Below are positions 27,368-34,972 of a stretch of 64,000 bases of DNA, piece after piece. Under the pieces are notes generated by a model, which did not search any database, had not been told where the DNA came from, and worked only from the letters and a program-made list of their open reading frames with translations. A program made the position numbers and the translations under genes. The DNA comes from Winogradskyella undariae (GTDB taxonomy: Bacteria > Bacteroidota > Bacteroidia > Flavobacteriales > Flavobacteriaceae). The stretch's first letter is position 1. Each line of letters opens with the position of its first letter. The stretch lies in contig NZ_JABTEL010000002.1 in the NCBI RefSeq assembly GCF_013285155.1, forward strand, positions 124,001 to 188,000, given 5' to 3'.

Positions 27368-27991
27368 ATGAAAACGATAATCACCGTTTTATTATTTGTA
27401 TTAACTACAGTAACACAAGCACAAACCGATTTTGAAAAAGGAATGGCAAAGGCTTTTAAACTTTGGGAACAAGGAGAAACAGACAAAGCAGAAAATATGT
27501 TTGAGCGTATCGCAAAAGCAGAACCTAAAGAATGGTTGCCTGATTATTACATTGCTCAGATTAATAGTTTAAAAAGCTGGGGAGAAAAAGATGAAGTAGT
27601 CTTAAAAGCACAGTTAGATAAAGCACAAAAACATTTAGACGATGCAATGTTTAAAAGTGAAAATAACGCAGAATTATTGGTGATGCAAGCTCACATTTTA
27701 ACCAATTGGGTGGCTTTTGATGGTATGACTTATGGTATGAAGTATAGTGCGAAAATATCTGAATTGTATGCGAAAGCAAGCGTTATAGATGCTACAAACC
27801 CAAGAGTAGCTTTTGGTAAAGCGGAATGGGGAATGGGAAGCGCAAAATACTTTGGTAAAGACATCGCCCCTTATTGTAAAGAGATTGAAGCTTCTGTTAA
27901 ACTTTTTGATACCTTTAATCCAAAGAGTGCACTTCATCCAAACTGGGGTAAAGAACGTGCAATAGCTGTATCAAAGCAATGTAAAGCTTAA
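27368..27991 (+). CDS. Secreted TPR-like protein
   Basis: 207 residues with a signal peptide (cleavage near TQAQ). Helical throughout, with TPR-like pairs (AFKLWEQGETDKAENMFERIAKAEP) and a highly hydrophilic end with a Cys (KQCKA). No specific family recognised beyond similarity to flavobacterial tetratricopeptide proteins. It lies 6 bases before the histidine kinase gene, so it could be an input or reporter of that system. The link is inferred from position only. Confidence 0.75.
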   Translation: MKTIITVLLFVLTTVTQAQTDFEKGMAKAFKLWEQGETDKAENMFERIAKAEPKEWLPDYYIAQINSLKSWGEKDEVVLKAQLDKAQKHLDDAMFKSENNAELLVMQAHILTNWVAFDGMTYGMKYSAKISELYAKASVIDATNPRVAFGKAEWGMGSAKYFGKDIAPYCKEIEASVKLFDTFNPKSALHPNWGKERAIAVSKQCKA

Positions 27992-27997
27992 TAGCAT

Positions 27998-29350
27998 ATG
28001 AAAAAGTCATTAAAAAAAATATTTTTAACGTTCGGAATTGGGACTGTGGTTTATGTTGTAGGGAATTTAATTTCGTCAGGATTTCAATATCAAACGATTA
28101 ATGACTTTTTAATTGACTTTGGTTTTTATCAACTTTATGCCTTTGTTTTAGGATATTCAAATATGGCATTTTTCGCCTATATGGGAAGTCGTGAATGGAA
28201 AACTGATGATACCATAAAACGTTTAATTTATGGAATTATAGGAAGTACAACACTTACGCTAATTGGCTTGTTCTTTATAAGAGTTTTTACAGCGACCGTG
28301 ATTTATGATCTAGAGTTAAAGTCGTTTTTAAGCCGTGAATCTTGGCGAGGCTATTCTTTTGGTTTATGGGTTACCATAGTTATAGTTACTGTTTTTCATT
28401 TGGTTTATTATTATAATCGCTATCAGAAAAATAAAATTAAAGAGCAAAAGGTTATCGCAGGTACGGCAAGTGCCAAATTTGATGCTTTAAAAAACCAATT
28501 AGATCCACATTTTTTATTTAATAGTTTAAATGTATTAACGAGTTTAATTGAAGAAAATCCAGTTAATGCTCAGAAATTTACAACATCATTATCTAAGGTT
28601 TATCGCTATGTTTTAGAGCAAAAAAGTAAAGAATTAGTTACTGTAGATGAAGAATTAAAATTTGCAAGAACCTATATGTCGCTTTTAAAAATGCGATTTG
28701 AAGATAGTATCATTTTTGAAATTCCAGATAAAGCATCCAATCCAGAAAATAAAGTTGTGCCATTGTCATTGCAATTACTTTTAGAGAATGCAGTAAAACA
28801 TAATATGGTAACATCTACTAAACCATTACATATTATAATTTATGAAGATGGAGATAATTTGGTGGTAATGAATAATCTTCAACTTAAACAAATTGTAAAA
28901 AAAAGTAGTGGCGTTGGTTTAGAAAATATTAAACAGCGGTACGCGCTGCTTACCAATAAAAAAGTGCAAATTAATCAAAGAGAAAAGGACTTTGCCGTAG
29001 CTATACCTATGCTTAAAAAGCAAGTTACGGTTATGAGAAGAACAGAAAAATCACAAGTGCGTATTAATGATCATTATGTAAAAGCACGTAAACGAGTGGA
29101 GGAGCTTAAAGCTTTTTATTACAATTTAATTTCTTACTGTTTAGTCATTCCTTTTTTAATTTTTATTTGGTACAAATACTCTTATTATACCATTCAATGG
29201 TTTTGGTTCCCGATGGCAGGTTGGGGAATTGGTTTAGCATTTCAAGCTTATAAAGTTTTTGTAAATGATGGGGCTTTTGGTTCTAAATGGGAAGAACGAA
29301 AAATTGAAGAATACTTGCGTAACGAAGAGGAAACTAAACGTTGGAATTAA
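27998..29350 (+). CDS. LytS-type sensor histidine kinase with C-terminal 2TM domain
   Basis: 450 residues. Four membrane helices (about 9-28, 41-60, 77-101, 121-140) form the sensor. Then comes a His_kinase/LytS domain with phospho-acceptor His171 in LDPHFLFNSLN, an N-box LLENAVKHN (Asn264), and a G-box GVGLENIKQRY (305-315). After the kinase the chain adds a second module (about 355-450): KARKRVEELKAFYYNLISY, two membrane helices, and WEERKIEEYL. This is the 2TM domain, which also occurs as two separate genes immediately downstream. A fused 2TM domain behind the ATPase is unusual. The cognate regulator is the LytTR gene three genes later. Confidence 0.9.
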   Translation: MKKSLKKIFLTFGIGTVVYVVGNLISSGFQYQTINDFLIDFGFYQLYAFVLGYSNMAFFAYMGSREWKTDDTIKRLIYGIIGSTTLTLIGLFFIRVFTATVIYDLELKSFLSRESWRGYSFGLWVTIVIVTVFHLVYYYNRYQKNKIKEQKVIAGTASAKFDALKNQLDPHFLFNSLNVLTSLIEENPVNAQKFTTSLSKVYRYVLEQKSKELVTVDEELKFARTYMSLLKMRFEDSIIFEIPDKASNPENKVVPLSLQLLLENAVKHNMVTSTKPLHIIIYEDGDNLVVMNNLQLKQIVKKSSGVGLENIKQRYALLTNKKVQINQREKDFAVAIPMLKKQVTVMRRTEKSQVRINDHYVKARKRVEELKAFYYNLISYCLVIPFLIFIWYKYSYYTIQWFWFPMAGWGIGLAFQAYKVFVNDGAFGSKWEERKIEEYLRNEEETKRWN

Positions 29351-29361
29351 TTTATTGAATT

Positions 29362-29682
29362 ATGAAAATAGATAACTCAGATTTAAAATATTTGAAAGCA
29401 AAGAAGAAAGTTGAAAAACTAAAAGCTTTCTACACACATCTTTCGGTCTATTTTATTGTTAATACGTCTATTTCTGGTATTAAGATTATAAGTTATATGA
29501 ACAACGGAAAAAGTTTTATGGAAGCTTTTTTTGAATTATCTACCTCAATGTCATGGTTAATTTGGGGAGTTGCCATTGTGTTGCATGGCCTTTCTGCATT
29601 TGACATTTTGGTGTTTTTTGGTGAAGAATGGAGAGAGCGAAAAATTAAAAAGTTGATGGATGATGAATTGTCTAATAATTAA
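29362..29682 (+). CDS. 2TM domain protein
   Basis: A 106-residue protein with the pattern KAKKKVEKLKAFYTHLSVY, two membrane helices and GEEWRERKIKKLM at the end. It repeats, by itself, the C-terminal module of the preceding histidine kinase. It starts 11 bases after that kinase. Probably an accessory membrane subunit of the same sensor complex; that is inference from its location and shared domain. Confidence 0.85.
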   Translation: MKIDNSDLKYLKAKKKVEKLKAFYTHLSVYFIVNTSISGIKIISYMNNGKSFMEAFFELSTSMSWLIWGVAIVLHGLSAFDILVFFGEEWRERKIKKLMDDELSNN

Positions 29683-29693
29683 AAAGAAATAAT

Positions 29694-30044
29694 ATGGAAA
29701 AGTATCATATAGAGTCTGATATAGAAAATGATGTTAGTATCAATTCTGATTTCAGAAAAGAAGAGGCTTATTTAAGAGCAAAGAAAAAAGTAGATGCTAT
29801 AGTTGGTTTTTACTGGCATTTGGTAAGTTATGTAGTGGTAAATTTGTTTTTAATTATACTAATTGGTGTAAATTCAGAAGAAGGATTTACAGGTTTTGGA
29901 ACTTATGCTACCGCAATTTTTTGGGGAATTGGGTTATTCTTTCATTTTTTAGGAGTTTTTGGTCCAGATTTCTTTTTTGGAACCAGTTGGGAACAACGAA
30001 AAATTGATGAGTTTATGCACAAAGAAGAACAGAACTGGGAATAA
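29694..30044 (+). CDS. 2TM domain protein
   Basis: 116 residues; a charged N-terminal extension (1-25) precedes the same 2TM pattern: RAKKKVDAIVGFYWHLVSY, two helices, GTSWEQRKIDEFMHKEE. Third copy of this module in the operon. It is separated by 11 bases from the previous 2TM gene and by 42 bases from the response regulator. Confidence 0.85.
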   Translation: MEKYHIESDIENDVSINSDFRKEEAYLRAKKKVDAIVGFYWHLVSYVVVNLFLIILIGVNSEEGFTGFGTYATAIFWGIGLFFHFLGVFGPDFFFGTSWEQRKIDEFMHKEEQNWE

Positions 30045-30086
30045 AAATCTTTACGACTCAATAAAGAATAATATAATTTAAAGCAT

Positions 30087-30842
30087 ATGAATGTAATTAT
30101 TATAGAAGACGAAAAACCATCTGCAAGACGTTTGCAGCGTATGTTAAAAGCTTTAGATATAGAAGCAGAAACGATGTTGCATTCTGTAGAGGAATCTGTA
30201 GAATGGTTTAATAACAATGAACATCCCGATTTAATTTTCTTAGACATTCAATTGAGTGATGGATTATCTTTTGAGATTTTTGAAACTATAGATATTAAGT
30301 CGGCCGTAATTTTTACTACAGCCTATGATGAATATGCTTTACAAGCTTTTAAACTCAATAGTATAGATTATTTATTAAAACCAATTGACGACGATGATTT
30401 AGCTACTGCTGTAGAAAAGTATAAAGTAAGATTACCGCAAAAAAAATCTGTTACACTGGACTTTAATGATATTAAAAACCTGCTTATTAATCCGATTGAA
30501 CGAGAATATAAAAAACGTTTCTCAGTTAAAGTAGGGCAACATTTAAAACTTATTAATATAGAAGATATCGAATGCATTTATAGTGAAAATAAAGGAACCT
30601 ATGCTTTTACTAATGAAGGAAGAAACTATCTTTTAGATGTTACTTTAGACCAATTAGAAAAAGAATTAGAACCAGATGTTTTTTTTAGAATCAGTAGAAA
30701 ATTCTATGTAAATATTAATGCTATTAAAGATATGGTAAGTTACACCAATTCTAGATTACAAATAAAACTAAATCGTTTTAATGAGCAAGATATTATTGTG
30801 GCAAGAGAACGTGTTAAAGATTTTAAAACCTGGTTAGAATAA
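30087..30842 (+). CDS. LytTR family response regulator
   Basis: 251 residues. Receiver domain 1-120 with acidic pair Glu7/Asp8, phosphorylatable Asp53 (LIFLDIQLSDG), a conserved Thr in VIFTTAYDEYAL and Lys in LLKPI. LytTR DNA-binding domain about 145-250 (IEDIECIYSENKGTY, FFRISRKFYVNI). It should be the partner of the LytS-type kinase in the same operon. LytTR proteins bind direct repeats; no clear target site could be identified here. The gene converges with the LETM1-related gene, with 2 bases between their ends. Confidence 0.93.
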   Translation: MNVIIIEDEKPSARRLQRMLKALDIEAETMLHSVEESVEWFNNNEHPDLIFLDIQLSDGLSFEIFETIDIKSAVIFTTAYDEYALQAFKLNSIDYLLKPIDDDDLATAVEKYKVRLPQKKSVTLDFNDIKNLLINPIEREYKKRFSVKVGQHLKLINIEDIECIYSENKGTYAFTNEGRNYLLDVTLDQLEKELEPDVFFRISRKFYVNINAIKDMVSYTNSRLQIKLNRFNEQDIIVARERVKDFKTWLE

Positions 30843-30844
30843 GT

Positions 30845-32023
30845 TTATTTCTTATCGTCTATTCTATTATCATCAAAAGCAGAAGGCAATAGAGTAGGAA
30901 TAAATTTAATAAATAAAGGTAAAAGTAACATGCCGCCTGGTAACATAAAAATGGCTAAACTTGGTATGGATTTAAAAATATCCATAAGTTGTGTCTGAAT
31001 TTTTTTCTGCTCTTCGTCTGTTAAGTTACGTTGTGTAGATTGTGTTAATAAATACAAAGCCTCTTTGCTTTCCGATAATTCTTTAATTAATCGTTTGCTA
31101 TTTCTTCTTATAAGTTTAAAAACAACCTTTGTACTATTGTCGTAAAAACTTTGTGCTAAATTTTTAGAACTTAAAAAAGCAACATCATGTTTATGCTCGT
31201 CGTAGAATAGATTTATATCATTTATAGATTTTACAATGACCGTGTTTTCTACATTTAAATCTATTTTTAATTGGTCTAAAAAGTTTTGCTCTTCTTTATC
31301 TATAATCTTGTCTGTCCAAGATGCCATACAAACTAAGTCTATGACATATAATTTTTCTAAAGGCTCATTTATAACCGAAATAGCATCTTTATAAGTTAAG
31401 ATTTCTGCATTTTTATGACGAATAGAGCTTTCAAATAATCGAATAAGGTTATCGTCATATTCAGATTTTTGAGACTTATTCTCTATAGCAGCAAAAACAA
31501 TAGTTTCTAGAGCAAATTCAAGATTAGTTACATAATCTCTAACACCTTTTTCATCTTTTAAAAAACGATGGTAACCTAATACATCAACAAATAAAAGTGC
31601 GTTAATTAAAAAATAATTAAAACTCTTTGAAATAAAATTGTCATCAATATGTATCCGCTTATGAATAATTTTCTCAAGTAAGCTGTCCGGTCTTTTATCG
31701 CTAAATAAATCTTCAAAAAACGATCGTTTTTGGTCACTTATCGTTTTGTAATATCTAATAAGGCTATCCGTAAATTGCTCTTCTGGTGGTTGTTCCTTAT
31801 TGTAAATAAAGTAAAAGGTAAGTAGTAAATTAGTTTTACAGCGTTCTTCTTCTGTAAGAGTAAAGGTTTTAGCGATATCTAAAACCACTTTAATATTACT
31901 GCCATATATAAATCCTGCACGCTTAAGGCTTCTATAAAATGTGTCATTCTCTGTCTGAGAGTACTTTGTTTCAGAAACTTGATTAAGCAGTTTTTTTATC
32001 CAGCCGCTAGCTGATGGATTCAT
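30845..32023 (-). CDS. LETM1-related protein
   Basis: 392 residues. Mostly helical, hydrophilic protein with a TerB-like segment in the middle (WTDKIIDKEEQNFLDQLKI) and one hydrophobic hairpin near the C-terminus: IPSLAIFMLPGGMLLLPLF, followed by IPTLLPSAF. That element is the signature of the LETM1 inner-membrane family (mitochondrial cation/proton exchange in eukaryotes). Flavobacterial relatives are annotated as LETM1-related biofilm-associated proteins. Function here is unknown. The N-terminal region is not recognised. Confidence 0.78.
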   Translation of the reverse strand: MNPSASGWIKKLLNQVSETKYSQTENDTFYRSLKRAGFIYGSNIKVVLDIAKTFTLTEEERCKTNLLLTFYFIYNKEQPPEEQFTDSLIRYYKTISDQKRSFFEDLFSDKRPDSLLEKIIHKRIHIDDNFISKSFNYFLINALLFVDVLGYHRFLKDEKGVRDYVTNLEFALETIVFAAIENKSQKSEYDDNLIRLFESSIRHKNAEILTYKDAISVINEPLEKLYVIDLVCMASWTDKIIDKEEQNFLDQLKIDLNVENTVIVKSINDINLFYDEHKHDVAFLSSKNLAQSFYDNSTKVVFKLIRRNSKRLIKELSESKEALYLLTQSTQRNLTDEEQKKIQTQLMDIFKSIPSLAIFMLPGGMLLLPLFIKFIPTLLPSAFDDNRIDDKK

Positions 32024-32170
32024 AATAGAATATTTTAAAAATTCAAAGTTAAATTTTTATAACGGAATATCATGAATTTATTTCATTAACAAAATTCAAG
32101 TAAAACATAGGTTATTTTTTTACTAATTGTATATAAACTAAATTAGCGGCTTATTAATTTAAATTATTCT

Positions 32171-32749
32171 TTGAAAGAAACAGAATTTATACAAGAACTA
32201 AAGTTAAAAAGCCCCAAGGCTTATAGTCAGCTTTTAGATGATTATCAGCATAAGGTTTTTAGTACTTGTATTTCATTTGTGCCTAATAGGGAAGATGCAG
32301 AAGACATTGCACAAGATGTTTTTGTTGAGGTTTTTAATTCAATTAAAAAATTTAAAGGTGACTCTAAGTTGTCTACTTGGATTTATAGAATTGCCACTAA
32401 TAAATGTTTAGAATTTATTAGAAAGAAGAATACAAAGAAACGTTTTGCTTTTTTGCAGTCTATAACAGGAAATGCTATTCCTATAGATAAAACAGATTAT
32501 TTTACAGAGATGAATCATCCAGGAATTTTGCTAGAGAACAAAGAGTTAAATGCAACGCTGTTTAAAGCTATAAATAATTTACCAGAAAGTCAGACTGTAA
32601 TATTTACCTTACATAAAATAGATGGTAAAAGTTATCAGGAAGTCGCCGATATAACAGGTAAAAGTCTATCTTCTGTAGAGTCTTTAATGTTTAGAGCTAA
32701 AAAGAATTTACAGAAAATTTTAGAAATTTATTATAAAAATGAACATTAG
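32171..32749 (+). CDS. ECF-type RNA polymerase sigma factor (module 1)
   Basis: 192 residues; a TTG at 32171 is the only plausible start because an in-frame stop lies shortly upstream and the sigma-2 region begins directly after it. Region 2: YQHKVFSTCISFVPNREDAEDIAQDVFVEVF, then FKGDSKLSTWIYRIATN. Region 4: LPESQTVIFTLHKIDGKSYQEVADITGKSLSSVESLMFRAKK (helix-turn-helix). It is followed by a one-TM protein and a Spy-like protein, a typical sigma / anti-sigma / sensor trio. I propose that it reads the CAAGTTT-N13-CATCTAAA promoters of this region. Its own upstream region lacks that motif, so it is probably transcribed from another promoter. Confidence 0.93.
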   Translation: MKETEFIQELKLKSPKAYSQLLDDYQHKVFSTCISFVPNREDAEDIAQDVFVEVFNSIKKFKGDSKLSTWIYRIATNKCLEFIRKKNTKKRFAFLQSITGNAIPIDKTDYFTEMNHPGILLENKELNATLFKAINNLPESQTVIFTLHKIDGKSYQEVADITGKSLSSVESLMFRAKKNLQKILEIYYKNEH

Positions 32750-32751
32750 CA

Positions 32752-32779
32752 CAAGTTTTATGAAGCTTTTGCATCTAAA
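32752..32779 (+). promoter_or_regulatory. Putative ECF promoter 1a (in front of anti-sigma candidate)
   Basis: CAAGTTT at 32752-32758, 13 nt, CATCTAAA at 32772-32779. It sits inside the sigma operon, after the sigma gene and 9 bases before the ATG of the next gene. The transcript would be almost leaderless and would include only the anti-sigma candidate and the Spy-like gene. Confidence 0.7.
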
Positions 32780-32788
32780 GATATAATT

Positions 32789-33103
32789 ATGAAACCTAAT
32801 GTTGAAATGTATAAAAAAGTAAAAGCCACTTTTGATTCTATAGAATCGATTGAAAAGGCTAAAGTATCTCCTTTTTTTAAAGAAAATGTGATGCATCAAA
32901 TCCGTAATGCTTCCCAAGATGTACAAGATAAAACTTGGTCATGGTTTACACCACAATTACAATTAGCAACACTAGTTTGTATCATCATTTTAAATGTATT
33001 AGCATTTAATAATCTTAAAGAAAATACTTACGATAATAATGTTACTAGTTTTGCTGAATCTTATGGATTATCTACAAGTACAGAATCTACTTTATTAAAT
33101 TAA
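32789..33103 (+). CDS. Putative anti-sigma factor, single membrane span
   Basis: 104 residues. A cytoplasmic, charged helix region (1-50), one membrane helix (about 56-75, LQLATLVCIIILNVLAF), and a short periplasmic tail. No zinc-binding HxxxCxxC motif of classical anti-sigma domains is seen. I call it anti-sigma from position (between an ECF sigma gene and a Spy-like gene) and topology, not sequence similarity. The putative ECF promoter 9 bases upstream suggests feedback control. Confidence 0.6.
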   Translation: MKPNVEMYKKVKATFDSIESIEKAKVSPFFKENVMHQIRNASQDVQDKTWSWFTPQLQLATLVCIIILNVLAFNNLKENTYDNNVTSFAESYGLSTSTESTLLN

Positions 33104-33105
33104 TT

Positions 33106-33612
33106 ATGAAGAAAAATGTAATTTTATATATACTACTGATTTTTTTAATTGTGGTTAATGTGTTTTTTTTATTTACATATATAGGAAGTCAAAATGATAG
33201 ATTACCAAGAGAACCACAAGGGAATAAAGATTTTATTGTAAAAGAATTAGGCTTTAATGCTGAACAGATAGCAAAATTTAAAGCGAATAATGTAGGGCAT
33301 CATGAAAAAATAATGAAGCTGTCCGATGATGTACGAGGTTTAAAAGATTTACTTTTTGATAAATTATCTGATGTTGATGTTCAGGAATCTTCAATAGATT
33401 CTATTACGTCATTAATTTCTGAAAAAGAAAAAGAAAAAGCTAAAGAAGTATTTTATCATTTTAAAATGATTCAGGAATTATCTACTGATAAACAAAAAGA
33501 AAAGTTTAAAACTATCATAATAGATGCACTTCGTCAAGGAGAACAAGGGCAACAACGACCTCCAATAAGAGAAGGAGAAGAACATAGACCTCCACCTCCA
33601 AATAGACAATAA
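33106..33612 (+). CDS. Spy/CpxP-like periplasmic sensor protein
   Basis: 168 residues. N-terminal membrane anchor or signal (about 5-25), then an all-helical domain: LGFNAEQIAKFKANNVGHHEKIMKL, VRGLKDLLFDKL and LSTDKQKEKFKTII. This resembles the Spy/CpxP/heavy-metal sensor fold, in which L-[TN]-x-x-Q helices follow each other. The end is Pro- and Arg-rich (about 150-168). Two bases follow the anti-sigma candidate. Spy/CpxP proteins sense misfolded protein or metals. Here it is probably the periplasmic sensor arm of the ECF module. Confidence 0.75.
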   Translation: MKKNVILYILLIFLIVVNVFFLFTYIGSQNDRLPREPQGNKDFIVKELGFNAEQIAKFKANNVGHHEKIMKLSDDVRGLKDLLFDKLSDVDVQESSIDSITSLISEKEKEKAKEVFYHFKMIQELSTDKQKEKFKTIIIDALRQGEQGQQRPPIREGEEHRPPPPNRQ

Positions 33613-33629
33613 CTAATTAAAGTTATATA

Positions 33630-33664
33630 AAAAGACCTTCAATATTTTGAAGGTCTTTTTTTGT
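33630..33664 (+). terminator. Terminator of ECF module 1
   Basis: A perfect 12-bp stem (33631-33642 with 33647-33658, arm AAAGACCTTCAA), 4-nt loop and a T-run. It closes the sigma/anti-sigma/Spy operon before the next ECF promoter. Confidence 0.9.
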
Positions 33665-33687
33665 GTTTTATTTAACAAAGGTGAGTA

Positions 33688-33715
33688 CAAGTTTAAAAGT
33701 ATAAGTGCATCTAAA
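33688..33715 (+). promoter_or_regulatory. Putative ECF promoter 1b (small EF-hand gene)
   Basis: CAAGTTT at 33688-33694, 13 nt, CATCTAAA at 33708-33715. The -10-like half is 26 bases before the ATG. Confidence 0.75.
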
Positions 33716-33741
33716 CTTATATAACATTAAAAATATTCAAC

Positions 33742-34023
33742 ATGAAAAGTATCACATTTAAAACAGTAGTATTAGTATTTGGTTTAGTCGGATTTTCAAA
33801 TTTAACTTATGCGCAGTCAGACAGACAAGAAAGAAAAAAGCCAACATTTGCAGAGTTATTAAAAGAAATGGACGCCAATGAAGACGGAAAACTTTCAGAA
33901 GCAGAAGTAAAAGGACCTTTAAAAGATGGGTTCTCTGATATCGATACAGATGAAGATGGTTTTATTTCAGAAGAAGAATTTAAAAATGCACCAAAACCTG
34001 AACGTAAAGGAAGAGATAAGTAA
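33742..34023 (+). CDS. Small secreted EF-hand protein
   Basis: 93 residues. Signal peptide ending TYAQ, then two EF-hands: DANEDGKLSEAE (about 52-63) and DTDEDGFISEEE (about 72-83), each with acidic ligands at positions 1, 3, 5 and 12. It should bind calcium in the periplasm or outside the cell. It has its own ECF-type promoter and terminator, so it is a monocistronic regulon member. A larger four-hand paralogue lies at 40865-41389. Confidence 0.87.
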   Translation: MKSITFKTVVLVFGLVGFSNLTYAQSDRQERKKPTFAELLKEMDANEDGKLSEAEVKGPLKDGFSDIDTDEDGFISEEEFKNAPKPERKGRDK

Positions 34024-34059
34024 GAATAATTTGATTGGTTAATTGTTTTGATTATGAAA

Positions 34060-34090
34060 GGCTTCGTGAGAAATTATGAAGCTTTTTTTT
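34060..34090 (+). terminator. Terminator after small EF-hand gene
   Basis: GCTTCGT (34061-34067) pairs with ATGAAGC (34076-34082) with one mismatch, followed by nine T's. The sequence around it is nearly identical to the terminator at 38300-38333. Confidence 0.75.
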
Positions 34091-34134
34091 ACAATGAAAA
34101 TGACTATAAGCATCAAAATTTAATGCATTAAGGT

Positions 34135-34887
34135 ATGAGATTATTCAGGAAAGTTAGAAAAAAATTACTAAACTCAGGAAAAATAAAAAGTTATCTAGTT
34201 TATGCGCTTGGGGAGATATTATTAATCGTTATAGGTGTTTTAATAGCATGGAAAATCAATAATCTAAATGAATTAAGAAAAAATAGAATTGTAGAGTTGA
34301 AAATTTATCAATCACTTAACGAAGAATTAAATGCAAATCTTATTCTTTTAGATGCTTCAATAGCGAGTTATAATAAAAATGTAGAAAGTATACAGAATAC
34401 CATAGATATTATAATGAGAGATCAACTTGGGGAAATAGATGAAGATGATAAATTAGAGATTATTAATGTTAATTATCACCCAATACAACTTCATAGTGGA
34501 GCCATAAATTCAGTTAATACAACTAATAAATTCGAATTTATTGAAGGTGTTTTACTAAAAGATTTAATTGCAGCTTACCCTAATGAATTGGATGCTTTTG
34601 AAAATCAAGAATCAAAAATAGAAAACATTATCGTTAGCAGATTACAACCTGCTATAGAAAAACATATTTCCTTAATTGATATTATTTCTAAACGAGAATT
34701 AAAAAGCAATAATTATCAGATGCTTTCTCTAGGATCTAATTATACTAACTTACTTAAAAGTAGGGAGTATCAAAATTGTTTAGTGGATAGATTATTACAA
34801 ACGGAAATACAATTAATGAATGCTGAAAGCTTAAAAAACAAAACAAAAACAATGGCATTTAGGTTAGGAAAAGCATTAGGAGATTAA
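34135..34887 (+). CDS. DUF6090-like one-TM protein
   Basis: 250 residues. The N-terminus (RKVRKKLLNSGKI, then YLVYALGEILLIVIGVLIAWKINNLNE) is the pattern of the flavobacterial DUF6090 family: one membrane helix at about 20-40 and a helical periplasmic domain. No function is known. It carries no copy of the CAAGTTT/CATCTAAA motif, although a partial match (CATCAAAA, 34111-34118) lies 17 bases upstream of the start. It may therefore be an insertion between two regulon members rather than part of the regulon. Confidence 0.75.
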   Translation: MRLFRKVRKKLLNSGKIKSYLVYALGEILLIVIGVLIAWKINNLNELRKNRIVELKIYQSLNEELNANLILLDASIASYNKNVESIQNTIDIIMRDQLGEIDEDDKLEIINVNYHPIQLHSGAINSVNTTNKFEFIEGVLLKDLIAAYPNELDAFENQESKIENIIVSRLQPAIEKHISLIDIISKRELKSNNYQMLSLGSNYTNLLKSREYQNCLVDRLLQTEIQLMNAESLKNKTKTMAFRLGKALGD

Positions 34888-34917
34888 CAGATTATATTTT
34901 TTATTTCAATTTAATCA

Positions 34918-34945
34918 CAAGTTTATAAAAAGTTTCGCATCTAAA
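34918..34945 (+). promoter_or_regulatory. Putative ECF promoter 1c (YHYH operon)
   Basis: CAAGTTT at 34918-34924, 13 nt, CATCTAAA at 34938-34945; 27 bases before the ATG of the first YHYH gene. No terminator separates the preceding gene, so read-through is possible. Confidence 0.75.
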
Positions 34946-34972
34946 ATAATATAATCACTAAAAAAATAGAAT

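Noticed and set aside
32097..32103. CAAGTAA upstream of the first ECF sigma gene as an autoregulatory site
   Set aside because: No CATCTAAA-like element follows at the fixed distance (TTTTTACT is there), so autoregulation by this motif is not supported.
34111..34118. CATCAAAA before the DUF6090-like gene as a seventh ECF promoter
   Set aside because: It lacks the C-T change (CATCTAAA) and there is no CAAGTTT 13 nt upstream (ACAATGA instead).
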